This document shows positions 9,773 through 17,317 of a stretch of 33,730 bases of DNA, in pieces. The notes under the pieces are model-generated. The model saw only the letters and a program-made list of their open reading frames with translations, did no database searches and was not told the DNA's origin. The stretch spans positions 1 to 33,730 of the forward strand of contig CACJPB010000012.1 of the NCBI GenBank assembly GCA_902595175.1, given 5' to 3'. The position numbers were made by a program, and so were the translations under genes. Each line of letters begins with the position of its first letter. The stretch's first letter is position 1. Source of the DNA: an uncultured Prochlorococcus sp. (GTDB lineage: Bacteria; Cyanobacteriota; Cyanobacteriia; PCC-6307; Cyanobiaceae).

Positions 9773-10480
9773 TTATATCCAAGGGTCATCTTCTTTTTTA
9801 TCACTAAACGGCATAGATAATTTATCTTCATTATAAAAACTTTTTTGTTTAAAATCTAAGTTTTGGGTAATATCTTCATCTTCTTCAAGCCAATCCTCTA
9901 ATCTATTGGAAGCAATATTTTTCATATCATCAAATCTTTCAATAATTCTTTTTCCTTTTTGCATAAATTCATTCTTAATACTTGATTTTATTAAAGATAA
10001 ATCATCTAAATTATTAAAGTCACAAAATACCAATCCAGGTTGTTGATCATTAATATTTTCAATATTTAATTTCCATCTACTAGAGCCTGGAATTTTAGGA
10101 TTAGATCTAGAAACCAAGTAATGTATAATCTTACCCGTTTTCATTTCAAATAAAAAATCAGCAATAACTCCTATTTTTGATCCATTTACATTTATAAGAT
10201 TAGCTTCTATTAAAGTTGGAAACCTATTTAAAGTTGCTAAATCAGAAATAGCTGGATCACCTTTGACATATATTTCATTATCTATGATTTGTGAAATTTG
10301 ATTTAATCGCCAAACATTTCTTTTTAAATCAAAATTTGAAGGACGAGAATACCATCCTAAAATCCGATGAACTGGAGGGTGCATCCAGACATTTTCACCA
10401 TTCCCATAATTAAGGACCATATCACCCTTAACACAATAATTTAATAACTCACTTAATAAAATTTCTTTAGGTAATTTCAA
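9773..10480 (-). CDS. PRC-barrel domain protein, cyanobacteria-specific
   Basis: A 235-residue soluble protein with PRC-barrel-like strands at about residues 95-165 (VNGSKIGVIADFLFEMKTGKI and HYLVSRSNPKIPGSSRWKL). PRC barrels occur in the H subunit of photosynthetic reaction centres and in RimM, and usually dock other proteins or RNA. The specific role here is unknown. The N-terminal part has a conserved-looking segment (VWMHPPVHRILGWYSRPS), and the C-terminal 50 residues are acidic and end in DDPWI. The start is a TTG at 10480, a single base after the dnaN stop; the next in-frame ATG would remove the conserved-looking N-terminus. Its place between dnaN and purL implies tight cotranscription with the clamp gene. 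From memory this order holds in other Prochlorococcus and marine Synechococcus. Confidence 0.8.
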   Translation of the reverse strand: MKLPKEILLSELLNYCVKGDMVLNYGNGENVWMHPPVHRILGWYSRPSNFDLKRNVWRLNQISQIIDNEIYVKGDPAISDLATLNRFPTLIEANLINVNGSKIGVIADFLFEMKTGKIIHYLVSRSNPKIPGSSRWKLNIENINDQQPGLVFCDFNNLDDLSLIKSSIKNEFMQKGKRIIERFDDMKNIASNRLEDWLEEDEDITQNLDFKQKSFYNEDKLSMPFSDKKEDDPWI

Positions 10481-10481
10481 G

Positions 10482-11639
10482 TTAAGAACGAACCTGCACA
10501 GGCATAACTAAATAAGTAAAAGAATTGAGATTATCTTCTGGTACAAAAACAGCTGGAGTAGTTGCAATATTGCACTTTAAAAGTACATTTTCAGAAGTAA
10601 TAACTTTTAAACCTTCTAAAAGATATCTAACGTTAAAAGCAATATCAAAATTTTCTCCATCGTAAGAAACAGGTATTAATTCGTTCGCGTTTCCAATATC
10701 TTGTGCATCTGCACTGATAGAAGCTAAATCTGTATTATCTAATTTAATCTTAACAACACTACTTTGCTGATCGGCTAAAACAGCAATTCTTTCAAGTGCA
10801 TCAATTAATTTTTTTGTATTAAAATTGATAATTTTAGAAAAAGTATCAGGAATTAATTGTGAATAATTAGGATAAGTACCTTCAAGAGTCCTTGTCGTAA
10901 TTATTTGACTAGAAGAAATAAATACTACTTGACCTTTGTCATAAAAAAGTTTTATTGAATTTTCTGAGCTTCTCAAAGATACTAGTTTTTCAATTTCCCT
11001 TAATGATTTAGTTGGAATAGTTACTGACAAGTCACTATCATTTAAAGATAAGTTCTCTTTATTTTCGATATGTTCTTCATTACCAATTAAAGCAACAGCC
11101 AATCTGTGTCCATCTGTAGAAGCAGACTCTAGATAATTTGGTTTAAAAGTAAAGTTAACGCCGGTAAGTAATTGCTTTGAGTCATCATTACTACTAGCAA
11201 AAATGGTAGATTTTAAAGCTTTTAAAAAAGAACAAGGATCAATATTCAAAGAAGTCCCGCTTTCAACAAATGGCAAATTAGGATATTCATCAGAGGGAAT
11301 CCCCTTAAGATTAAAAGAACCTCTATCACTTTTTATTAAAATATTATCAGAATTACCATCAACTTCTAAAGAAACAGGAGTTTCATTAGGCAATTTGTTT
11401 ACTATTTCGGATAAAAGTTTTGAAGGTATAGTAATAGCTCCACTATTTTTAACAGTTCCATCAAAAGAAGTTTGAATTCCTAAATTAAGGTCAAATCCTG
11501 TCACGCTAATTTTATTAGTTCCTTCATCGGCTGTTAAAAGTATGTTTGCAAGAATTGGATGTGTTGGTCTTGAAGCAACTGCTTTGCTCACTAGTTGTAT
11601 AGCATTATTTAATTCATTTTGATTACAAAGAATTTCCAT
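10482..11639 (-). CDS. dnaN: DNA polymerase III beta sliding clamp DnaN
   Basis: DnaN forms the dimeric ring that holds DNA polymerase III on its template. The 385-residue length fits three clamp folds. Recognisable pieces are the N-terminal LNNAIQLVSKAVASRPTHPILANILL, the first-domain end GVNFTF, the TDGHRLA motif at about 175-181, EGTYPNYSQLIP (about 270-281) and the C-terminal YLVMPVQVR, which contributes to the partner-binding pocket. It starts at an ATG at 11639 facing the gene-free origin segment and is followed after one base by the PRC-barrel gene. A dnaN next to the chromosomal origin is the usual cyanobacterial layout, with dnaA elsewhere. Confidence 0.97.
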   Translation of the reverse strand: MEILCNQNELNNAIQLVSKAVASRPTHPILANILLTADEGTNKISVTGFDLNLGIQTSFDGTVKNSGAITIPSKLLSEIVNKLPNETPVSLEVDGNSDNILIKSDRGSFNLKGIPSDEYPNLPFVESGTSLNIDPCSFLKALKSTIFASSNDDSKQLLTGVNFTFKPNYLESASTDGHRLAVALIGNEEHIENKENLSLNDSDLSVTIPTKSLREIEKLVSLRSSENSIKLFYDKGQVVFISSSQIITTRTLEGTYPNYSQLIPDTFSKIINFNTKKLIDALERIAVLADQQSSVVKIKLDNTDLASISADAQDIGNANELIPVSYDGENFDIAFNVRYLLEGLKVITSENVLLKCNIATTPAVFVPEDNLNSFTYLVMPVQVRS

Positions 11640-11747
11640 CGGAATTTGGAACTTTTACAAATACAATATACTTTTTTCGTAAATTAAATTCAATAAATTA
11701 ATTTTTTACTTTATTTCTAATAAAAAAAGAAAAATAATTAAAAAATT

Positions 11748-11781
11748 TAGTAGTAGTAGTTCCTGTGGGAACTGTGGAATT
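11748..11781 (-). other. Origin unwinding module: two DnaA boxes, GC-rich spacer, DnaA-trio
   Basis: Read on the minus strand, the order is AATTCCACA, GTTCCCACA, GGAA, then CTA repeated four times. The strand opposite the CTA repeats therefore carries four 3'-GAT-5' triplets. This matches the DnaA-trio consensus 3'-[G/A]A[T/A]-5' of the basal unwinding system described in B. subtilis: DnaA boxes, a short GC-rich step, then trios guiding DnaA onto single strand. The two boxes abut without spacing. An inverted repeat, AGTTCC-TGTG-GGAACT at 11758-11773, overlaps the box and the first trio. Beyond the trio lies an A/T run towards dnaN, as expected for the melting region. Confidence 0.7.
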
Positions 11782-11842
11782 TTTAAAACAAATAACTAGT
11801 CAACTTAGTTTACGCACATAAAAATTTGTGAAAAACATTTTT

Positions 11843-11897
11843 TATTTGTTGAATAGTTTTTTATTTATTTGAAAAATTTGAATTTATTCAACAAATA
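11843..11897. repeat. 13-bp perfect inverted repeat at the origin core
   Basis: TATTTGTTGAATA at 11843-11855 is exactly the reverse complement of TATTCAACAAATA at 11885-11897, with 29 A/T-rich bases between the arms. A third partial copy (TTCAACAAAT) lies at 11918-11927 on the plus strand. Each arm contains a degenerate DnaA box (TATTCAACA, 7/9), so the repeat is probably a pair of inverted protein-binding sites rather than a transcript hairpin. It marks the point where box orientation flips. Confidence 0.75.
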
Positions 11898-11975
11898 GAA
11901 TGACTTATTTTTTATTTTTCAACAAATGATGTTTGTTTTTTAGTTGATTTCCACAGACAGTATTTGTTTTGGATT

Positions 11976-13079
11976 TTAATAACCTAAGATTTTAGTTATA
12001 TTTTTTAACGAAGGTTCAATATTTTTTCTAAAAATAGCATCATTATTTTTTATTGCGCAATCAGGATCTTTCAATCCGTTTCCAGTAAGAACACAAACAA
12101 TAGTCGATTCTTTTTGAATTCTATTTTTATTTTTAATAAGTCCAGCAACTGATGCAGCACTAGCAGGTTCACAAAATACCCCCTCTTTGGCAAGTATTTT
12201 ATAAGCATTGATTATTTCTTCATCTGTAACTGATTGGAAGTCTCCTTTACTTTCTTTTCTTACTTTTTTTGCTTTTTCTCTATTTACAGGATTACCTATT
12301 CTTATTGCAGTTGCAATTGTTTCTGGATCTTTAACTATTATATTTTTTACTAATGGAGCAGATCCTTCGGATTGAAAACCCATCATTATTGGTAATTTTA
12401 AATTTCTTTTTATTTTTGAATATTCTTGAAATCCCATCCAATAAGCAGTTATGTTTCCTGCATTGCCCATTGGAATACAAAGCCAATCAGGAGCTATACC
12501 TAAGTCATCAACTATTTCAAAAGCTGCTGTCTTTTGTCCATGTATTCGATATGGATTAACTGAATTCACAAGTTCTACAGGATGTTTTGAAGATAAATCT
12601 CTAACTATTTCAAGTGCCTTATCAAAGTTTCCATTAATTGATATTATTTCAGCGCCGTACATTAATGCTTGTGCAAGCTTTCCTTGTGCAACAAATCCTT
12701 CTGGGATTAAAACATAAGGTTTTAATCCTCCTCTAGAAGCATATGCAGCTGCAGCAGCAGAAGTGTTTCCAGTGCTTGCACAAATTACTGCTTCACGGCC
12801 TTCTTCTTTTGCTTTGCTAATTGCCATAGTCATACCACGATCTTTAAAAGATCCTGTTGGATTAAGGCCATCATATTTTAAAAAAACTTTTGTCCCATTT
12901 CCAATTAAGTTGCTAATTGATTCACTTAAAATTAGTGGTGTATTTCCTTCATTGAGGGAAATAATAGGAGTTTGCTTTGTAACTGGGAGATATTGTTTAT
13001 AAGCTTCTATTAGACCTGGCCATCTTTTTTTTCTGTAATTAATACGCAGTTTATTTTTGATTTTATTTAATAACACCAT
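11976..13079 (-). CDS. thrC: Threonine synthase
   Basis: ThrC is the pyridoxal-phosphate enzyme that converts O-phosphohomoserine to threonine, the last step of the pathway. The PLP lysine is K79 in [11 protein letters not shown], and the phosphate-binding loop [20 protein letters not shown] lies at about 99-118. NEGNTPLI (43-50) and PMGNAGNI are further fold-type II landmarks. The 367-residue length is that of the short, bacterial class of threonine synthase. It starts at an ATG at 13079. Its stop at 11976 borders the origin, and transcription runs towards it, against the fork. The DUF1400 gene lies 6 bases upstream on the same strand, so the two may share a transcript. Confidence 0.95.
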   Translation of the reverse strand: MVLLNKIKNKLRINYRKKRWPGLIEAYKQYLPVTKQTPIISLNEGNTPLILSESISNLIGNGTKVFLKYDGLNPTGSFKDRGMTMAISKAKEEGREAVICASTGNTSAAAAAYASRGGLKPYVLIPEGFVAQGKLAQALMYGAEIISINGNFDKALEIVRDLSSKHPVELVNSVNPYRIHGQKTAAFEIVDDLGIAPDWLCIPMGNAGNITAYWMGFQEYSKIKRNLKLPIMMGFQSEGSAPLVKNIIVKDPETIATAIRIGNPVNREKAKKVRKESKGDFQSVTDEEIINAYKILAKEGVFCEPASAASVAGLIKNKNRIQKESTIVCVLTGNGLKDPDCAIKNNDAIFRKNIEPSLKNITKILGY

Positions 13080-13085
13080 GGCTGT

Positions 13086-13658
13086 TTAATTTGTTTTGAT
13101 TTTTTCTAGAGGAGAACTGGTGAAAAAGGTTAATAATTCCGAAATCGATTCTACTTTATTCATAACTTTGCTCAAAGCGCTGACATCTAAAATTATAGTT
13201 TTAGTAGGATATCCTTCAAAAAATTTTATTAGATTTATTTTTCCGTCCCCTAGGTTAATTCCTTGAATTACGCTTGCTCTAAGGGCCAACATACCTGTTC
13301 TTTCATCAGTTGCTTTGGGTGGGTGGATAATAGATGAAAGTCTTGTTAAAAAAACAATTCCTATTTTAGAATATATTAGTTTGCTTGCAATGGTAATAGG
13401 AACTTCAAAATCTTTGTTTAAAATTTTTCTAATTTCTTCATCAGGAGACCCGGTTGCTTTCAAAATTCTTTTTAATTTTCTTGTGGATTTTCCTTCTTTA
13501 GCATAAGTTTTTAAAGAATTTACTTTAATTGTTCGAGAAAATATACTGTATGTGATTTTAATTTCTTCTGCAGCACTAACTTTTGGTACATTAAAAAATA
13601 ATGGAGAAATTACTAAAATAAAAAATATTTTAGATATTGAAAATTTACTAAAATTCAT
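13086..13658 (-). CDS. DUF1400 protein, exported
   Basis: A 190-residue protein of the cyanobacterial DUF1400 family. The family often appears as the N-terminal part of putative alpha/beta hydrolases, but here no hydrolase domain or nucleophile elbow follows, so it is the stand-alone form. A signal peptide is visible: hydrophobic residues about 10-25, with a likely cut after VSA at residue 29. The diagnostic start of the mature protein (EEIKITYSIFSRTIKVNSLKTYAKEGK) and the GMLALRASVIQG segment match what I remember of the family. Function is unknown; a periplasmic or lumenal location is inferred. The ATG abuts the ABC1 kinase stop with no gap, and thrC follows after 6 bases. Confidence 0.78.
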   Translation of the reverse strand: MNFSKFSISKIFFILVISPLFFNVPKVSAAEEIKITYSIFSRTIKVNSLKTYAKEGKSTRKLKRILKATGSPDEEIRKILNKDFEVPITIASKLIYSKIGIVFLTRLSSIIHPPKATDERTGMLALRASVIQGINLGDGKINLIKFFEGYPTKTIILDVSALSKVMNKVESISELLTFFTSSPLEKIKTN

Positions 13659-15515
13659 TTAAATATTTGCACCAGCGGCAATCCTAACAAGTCTTACTAC
13701 TCCTTTTTCGGTTACTTTTTTTGCAATTTTTATACCCATTTCTTTTGTATAGGGCTCATTAATTAGTCTTGGCATCCTTTTTAGAAAAATGTCAATTGAA
13801 TACCCTGGTACTTTTTGTAAAATCTCTAAAAAGTTTCTCAATGGTTCAACATACATTATAAGGTCACTCAAGTTATTATTTTCGTTAATATTATTTAATT
13901 TAATTGATTCTGGAAGATAATTATTTAAACTTTTCAAGATTTTTAGACTAAATAAATCTATCTGATTTGTTAAACCTTCAACTATCTCATTTCTAAGAAA
14001 ACCTCCATTTTGAGAAAAGAGAAGATTTATAACTTCGTCTAAAAGTTTTTCTAAATCGAGATTAGTTTGCTTTGCAGCGTTAGAAAGCAAATCTTCTAAA
14101 CGATCCCATTTAAATTTTTTATTATCAAAAAGCATTTCTTTAAGGCTTTCCCTCAATTGTGGATCAGGGTCTTCCATTAATCTTCTTGCGAAATATGGAT
14201 AAGCTGCGCCTAATATTTTGAAGTTTGGATCTACGCTTAAAGCTATTCCTTCTAATGTAAGTAATGATCTAATTATAAGGGCATAATATGGGGGTAGTCT
14301 GAAAGGAAATTTATACATAACACCAGACATATCGTCAGTAACGCTCTTAAAATCCATTTTTGAAACTCCTTGTTCAACGGCGTTAATGAAAACATCTTGA
14401 AATGCTGGAACAATGGGTTCTAGATTAACTTCCTCTGATAAAAATCCTAATTTTACGAAATCTTGGGACAATTTATCGAAGTTTTTATTTACTAAATGAA
14501 CTACTGCTTGAATCAATCCTGACCTAGATTCTCTGGAAACTTCGCTCATCATTCCAAAATCTAGATAACATAATCTTCCATCTTCTAAGGCTAATAAATT
14601 ACCTGGATGCGGGTCTGCATGAAAAAAACCATGTTCTAAAAGTTGTTCTAAACTGCATTGCACCCCTATATCAATCATTTCATCAGGATTAATTCCTAAT
14701 TTTTTTACGTCCTCTAAATTTGTTAATTTTGTACCGTCTATCCATTCCATTGCTAAAACTCTTCTTGAAGTTATTTCTTTATAAATTTTTGGTACGGCAA
14801 TCATTTTATTATGTTTATGCATATCTCTAAATTTTTCTGCATTTGCAGCTTCGTTTAGATAGTCCATCTCTTCAAAAACTCTCTTACCTAATTCATCAAT
14901 CAAAGCAACTAGATCACTCCTTATCAATCCGATATTGTTTTTTAGCCAATAAGCAATATTTCTAACAATGTAAAGATCTAAGGTTATTTGTTCTCTTAAA
15001 CCTGGTCGTTGTACTTTTATTGCAACGACTTCTTCATTTTTTAATTTAGCTTTATGCACTTGACCTAAAGAAGCAGCAGAAATTGGGTTTTTATCAATTT
15101 CTAAAAAAATCTCATCTATTTTTTTTCCTAGATCTTCTTCTATTAATTCCATAGCTTTATCTCCATCGAACCCAGGGAGCTGATCTTGCAATTCAGATAA
15201 TTCTTCTAGAAGAATCCCTGGTATTATATCTGGTCTTGTTGATAAAGCTTGGCCTGCTTTAACAAATGCAGGTCCAAGTTCTACTAACAAATTTGTTAAT
15301 TCTCTTGCTCTAAATCTTGCTTGCGGCTCATTTTTTAGTCTTCCAGTTAATTTATCCCATCCAACGGAAAAGATGTAAGCAAAAATAGGTAGGAGTGTTT
15401 GCCAAAGTCTTTTTAAAAGTCTGTTAGGGTTTTTTTTGTAAATTTTAGAAATTGTGTCTGGATCATAATTTAAGAGTCCAGAGACCTCAATAAAATCAGT
15501 AAAATCTTCTTTCAT
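13659..15515 (-). CDS. ABC1/UbiB-family atypical kinase
   Basis: A 618-residue member of the ABC1 (UbiB/AarF/ADCK) family. These atypical protein-kinase-like ATPases are linked to quinone and prenyl-lipid metabolism, and in cyanobacteria and plastids to plastoquinone and tocopherol. Hallmarks in order are the KxGQ motif in FVKAGQALSTRPD (about 83-95), the Ala-rich loop AASLGQVHKA (about 146-155), the ATP lysine in VVAIKVQRPG (about 163-172), the catalytic HADPHPGNLL (about 300) and the metal motif LDFGMM (about 318). The C-terminal 250 residues are helical and variable. Cyanobacterial genomes usually hold several ABC1 paralogs, so I give no symbol. It diverges from recN across 68 bases and is followed without a gap by the DUF1400 gene. 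Confidence 0.92.
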   Translation of the reverse strand: MKEDFTDFIEVSGLLNYDPDTISKIYKKNPNRLLKRLWQTLLPIFAYIFSVGWDKLTGRLKNEPQARFRARELTNLLVELGPAFVKAGQALSTRPDIIPGILLEELSELQDQLPGFDGDKAMELIEEDLGKKIDEIFLEIDKNPISAASLGQVHKAKLKNEEVVAIKVQRPGLREQITLDLYIVRNIAYWLKNNIGLIRSDLVALIDELGKRVFEEMDYLNEAANAEKFRDMHKHNKMIAVPKIYKEITSRRVLAMEWIDGTKLTNLEDVKKLGINPDEMIDIGVQCSLEQLLEHGFFHADPHPGNLLALEDGRLCYLDFGMMSEVSRESRSGLIQAVVHLVNKNFDKLSQDFVKLGFLSEEVNLEPIVPAFQDVFINAVEQGVSKMDFKSVTDDMSGVMYKFPFRLPPYYALIIRSLLTLEGIALSVDPNFKILGAAYPYFARRLMEDPDPQLRESLKEMLFDNKKFKWDRLEDLLSNAAKQTNLDLEKLLDEVINLLFSQNGGFLRNEIVEGLTNQIDLFSLKILKSLNNYLPESIKLNNINENNNLSDLIMYVEPLRNFLEILQKVPGYSIDIFLKRMPRLINEPYTKEMGIKIAKKVTEKGVVRLVRIAAGANI

Positions 15516-15583
15516 AACTTTATATATTTAAAACCTTTATTTTTTTAAAAAAGAAGTTAATTTTTTTATATGGAAGATTTATC

Positions 15584-17263
15584 ATGTTAATACAACTAAA
15601 AATAGAAAATATTGCCTTAATAGAAATTATAGAAATTAATTTTGAAAAAGGTTTGAATATCATAACGGGAGATTCAGGTTCAGGAAAATCATTAATTGTG
15701 GATTCGCTAAATGCTTTATTTGGTGGAACTAATATACCTCTAAAACATTTAATACGTCCAGGAAAAGATTTTTGCTTTATCGAGGCCATATTTTCTTCTT
15801 CTCCCCAAATTAATGATTGGCTAATTGTTAATGGTTTTGAAATAACTTCTTCAGAACTACAAATTAAAAGAAAATCTTATAAAAAAAATAATAAAATTTT
15901 ATCCAAATATAGCGTTAATAATTTATCAATAAATAGACAATCATTAGAAAAACTTGGACGATTTTTAATTGATTTTGCAGGTCAATCCGACACTTTTATA
16001 TTTGATTCTTTAGATAAGAGAAGATTAATTATTGATGACTTATGTTCCCAAGAAGCAAGAAATACTAGCAAAAGGATTAAAAGTATATGGGGAGAAACTA
16101 AAGTTTTAGAAGGATTAATGCATGAAAAAATAGAATTTTCTAGGAATCAAACAGAAAAAAACTTGGCAATTAAGCACATGTTGAAGAGTTTAGAAGAAGC
16201 TGATTTAAATTCAAGTGAAGAAATTTTAGAATTAGAGTTATTAGAAAATAAACTAGTAAATAATCTAGAAATTAATAATTCAATTAAATCATCATTAGAA
16301 AACTTAAACAATTTCAGTCATGATGAACCTTCAGTAACTTCTTTTATCAATCAATCACTAAAGATTTTAAATAAAACAGCAGATTTCGATTTAAAGATTC
16401 AAAAATTTAGAGAGAAGTTATTAAATATTCATGCTGATGTTGAAGATTTAATTTTTGATTTAAAATCATATTTGCAAGAAATAGAAAATTATGAATCTAA
16501 TCTCGCAGAAATACAAGAAAGATTATTCTTTTTAAAAAACTTAGAGAGAACTTTTTCATTGGATTTAACTCAATTAATTGAAAAGCGCGATCAATTAAAA
16601 AAGTATTTTCAACAAAATGATCAAGGTAATGAGATTTCCATGATTAAAGCTCAAATTGAGAATTTACAAAGTAATCTAAATTCTTTATTTGTTATTCAAT
16701 CTACTGAAAGAAAAAAAATTGCTAAACAGTTACAAATTTCAGTAATGTCAATTTTAAGCAATCTAGGTTTAGAAAATGCAAACTTTTCAATTCAATTTTC
16801 TGAGTGCAAGCCTTCTGGCGAGGGAATTGACGATATAAATTTTTTGTTTTCGGCTAATCCTGATCAGAAGCTTGCTCCATTATCAAATGTTATTTCTGGC
16901 GGAGAAATGTCAAGATTCTTGTTAGCTATTAAATCAAGTATTTCTAAAAAACCCAATACTTTCTTTTTAGATGAAATTGATAGTGGTTTAAGTGGTAAAT
17001 CTCTATTTTCTTTGGTAGAGCTTATAAAAGAAATTTCTAAAAATCAACAAGTCTTATGTATTACACATCAGCCATTTCTCGCTGCAAGGGGATCAGCTCA
17101 TTTCAAAGTTAATAAAAAAGTAATTAATGGGATAACTTTTACCTCAATCGCAAAACTAACTACAAAAAATCAAAGAAAAAATGAACTAATAGAACTTATA
17201 GGTGGAGGGTCATGCGAAGTAAACGAATATGCTTCTAGACTTCTTGATCGCTCAGCTGCGTAA
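15584..17263 (+). CDS. recN: DNA repair protein RecN
   Basis: RecN is an SMC-like ATPase that gathers double-strand-break ends. It has the expected split layout. Walker A is near the N-terminus (GDSGSGKS, about 29-36). A long coiled-coil middle spans about 170-370. The ABC signature SGGEMSRFLLAIKS is at about 437, and Walker B (FFLDEIDSGLSG) is at about 460 with the D-loop after it. A C-terminal histidine switch lies in CITHQPFLAA. Length (559) is normal. It starts at an ATG at 15584 preceded by a modest GGA about nine bases upstream. recN and uvrA run in the same direction, separated by 54 bases, forming a repair pair co-oriented with replication from the putative origin. Confidence 0.95.
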   Translation: MLIQLKIENIALIEIIEINFEKGLNIITGDSGSGKSLIVDSLNALFGGTNIPLKHLIRPGKDFCFIEAIFSSSPQINDWLIVNGFEITSSELQIKRKSYKKNNKILSKYSVNNLSINRQSLEKLGRFLIDFAGQSDTFIFDSLDKRRLIIDDLCSQEARNTSKRIKSIWGETKVLEGLMHEKIEFSRNQTEKNLAIKHMLKSLEEADLNSSEEILELELLENKLVNNLEINNSIKSSLENLNNFSHDEPSVTSFINQSLKILNKTADFDLKIQKFREKLLNIHADVEDLIFDLKSYLQEIENYESNLAEIQERLFFLKNLERTFSLDLTQLIEKRDQLKKYFQQNDQGNEISMIKAQIENLQSNLNSLFVIQSTERKKIAKQLQISVMSILSNLGLENANFSIQFSECKPSGEGIDDINFLFSANPDQKLAPLSNVISGGEMSRFLLAIKSSISKKPNTFFLDEIDSGLSGKSLFSLVELIKEISKNQQVLCITHQPFLAARGSAHFKVNKKVINGITFTSIAKLTTKNQRKNELIELIGGGSCEVNEYASRLLDRSAA

Positions 17264-17280
17264 AATAAAAAAAATTTTAC

Positions 17281-17286
17281 TATAAT
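17281..17286 (+). promoter_or_regulatory. Candidate -10 box for uvrA
   Basis: A perfect TATAAT lies 32 bases before the uvrA ATG, inside the 54-base recN-uvrA gap. No convincing -35 element sits 16-18 bases upstream. In this A/T-rich background the match alone is modest evidence that uvrA has its own start in addition to read-through from recN. Confidence 0.4.
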
Positions 17287-17317
17287 AACCTTTTTAAATC
17301 ATATTTTAGATTTAAAC

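Larger units (their letters stand above)
11640..11975. other. oriC: Putative chromosomal replication origin (oriC), dnaN-thrC intergenic
   Basis: This 336-base stretch is the longest gene-free segment of the window. It is extremely A/T-rich and sits upstream of dnaN, the position described for cyanobacterial origins. I count seven 9-mers within two mismatches of the cyanobacterial DnaA box TTTTCCACA. Minus strand: 11764-11772, 11773-11781, 11827-11835 and 11847-11855. Plus strand: 11885-11893, 11916-11924 and 11947-11955. The two groups face opposite ways around about 11870. TAG triplets at 11748-11759 lead into an A/T run (about 11681-11747) that could melt first. The match quality is 8/9 for three boxes (11827, 11916 and 11947) and 7/9 for the rest. 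Function is inferred from location and motif clustering, not proved. Confidence 0.82.

Noticed and set aside
12353-13002. Three plus-strand frames opposite thrC
   Set aside because: All are antisense to a well conserved PLP enzyme; no independent support.
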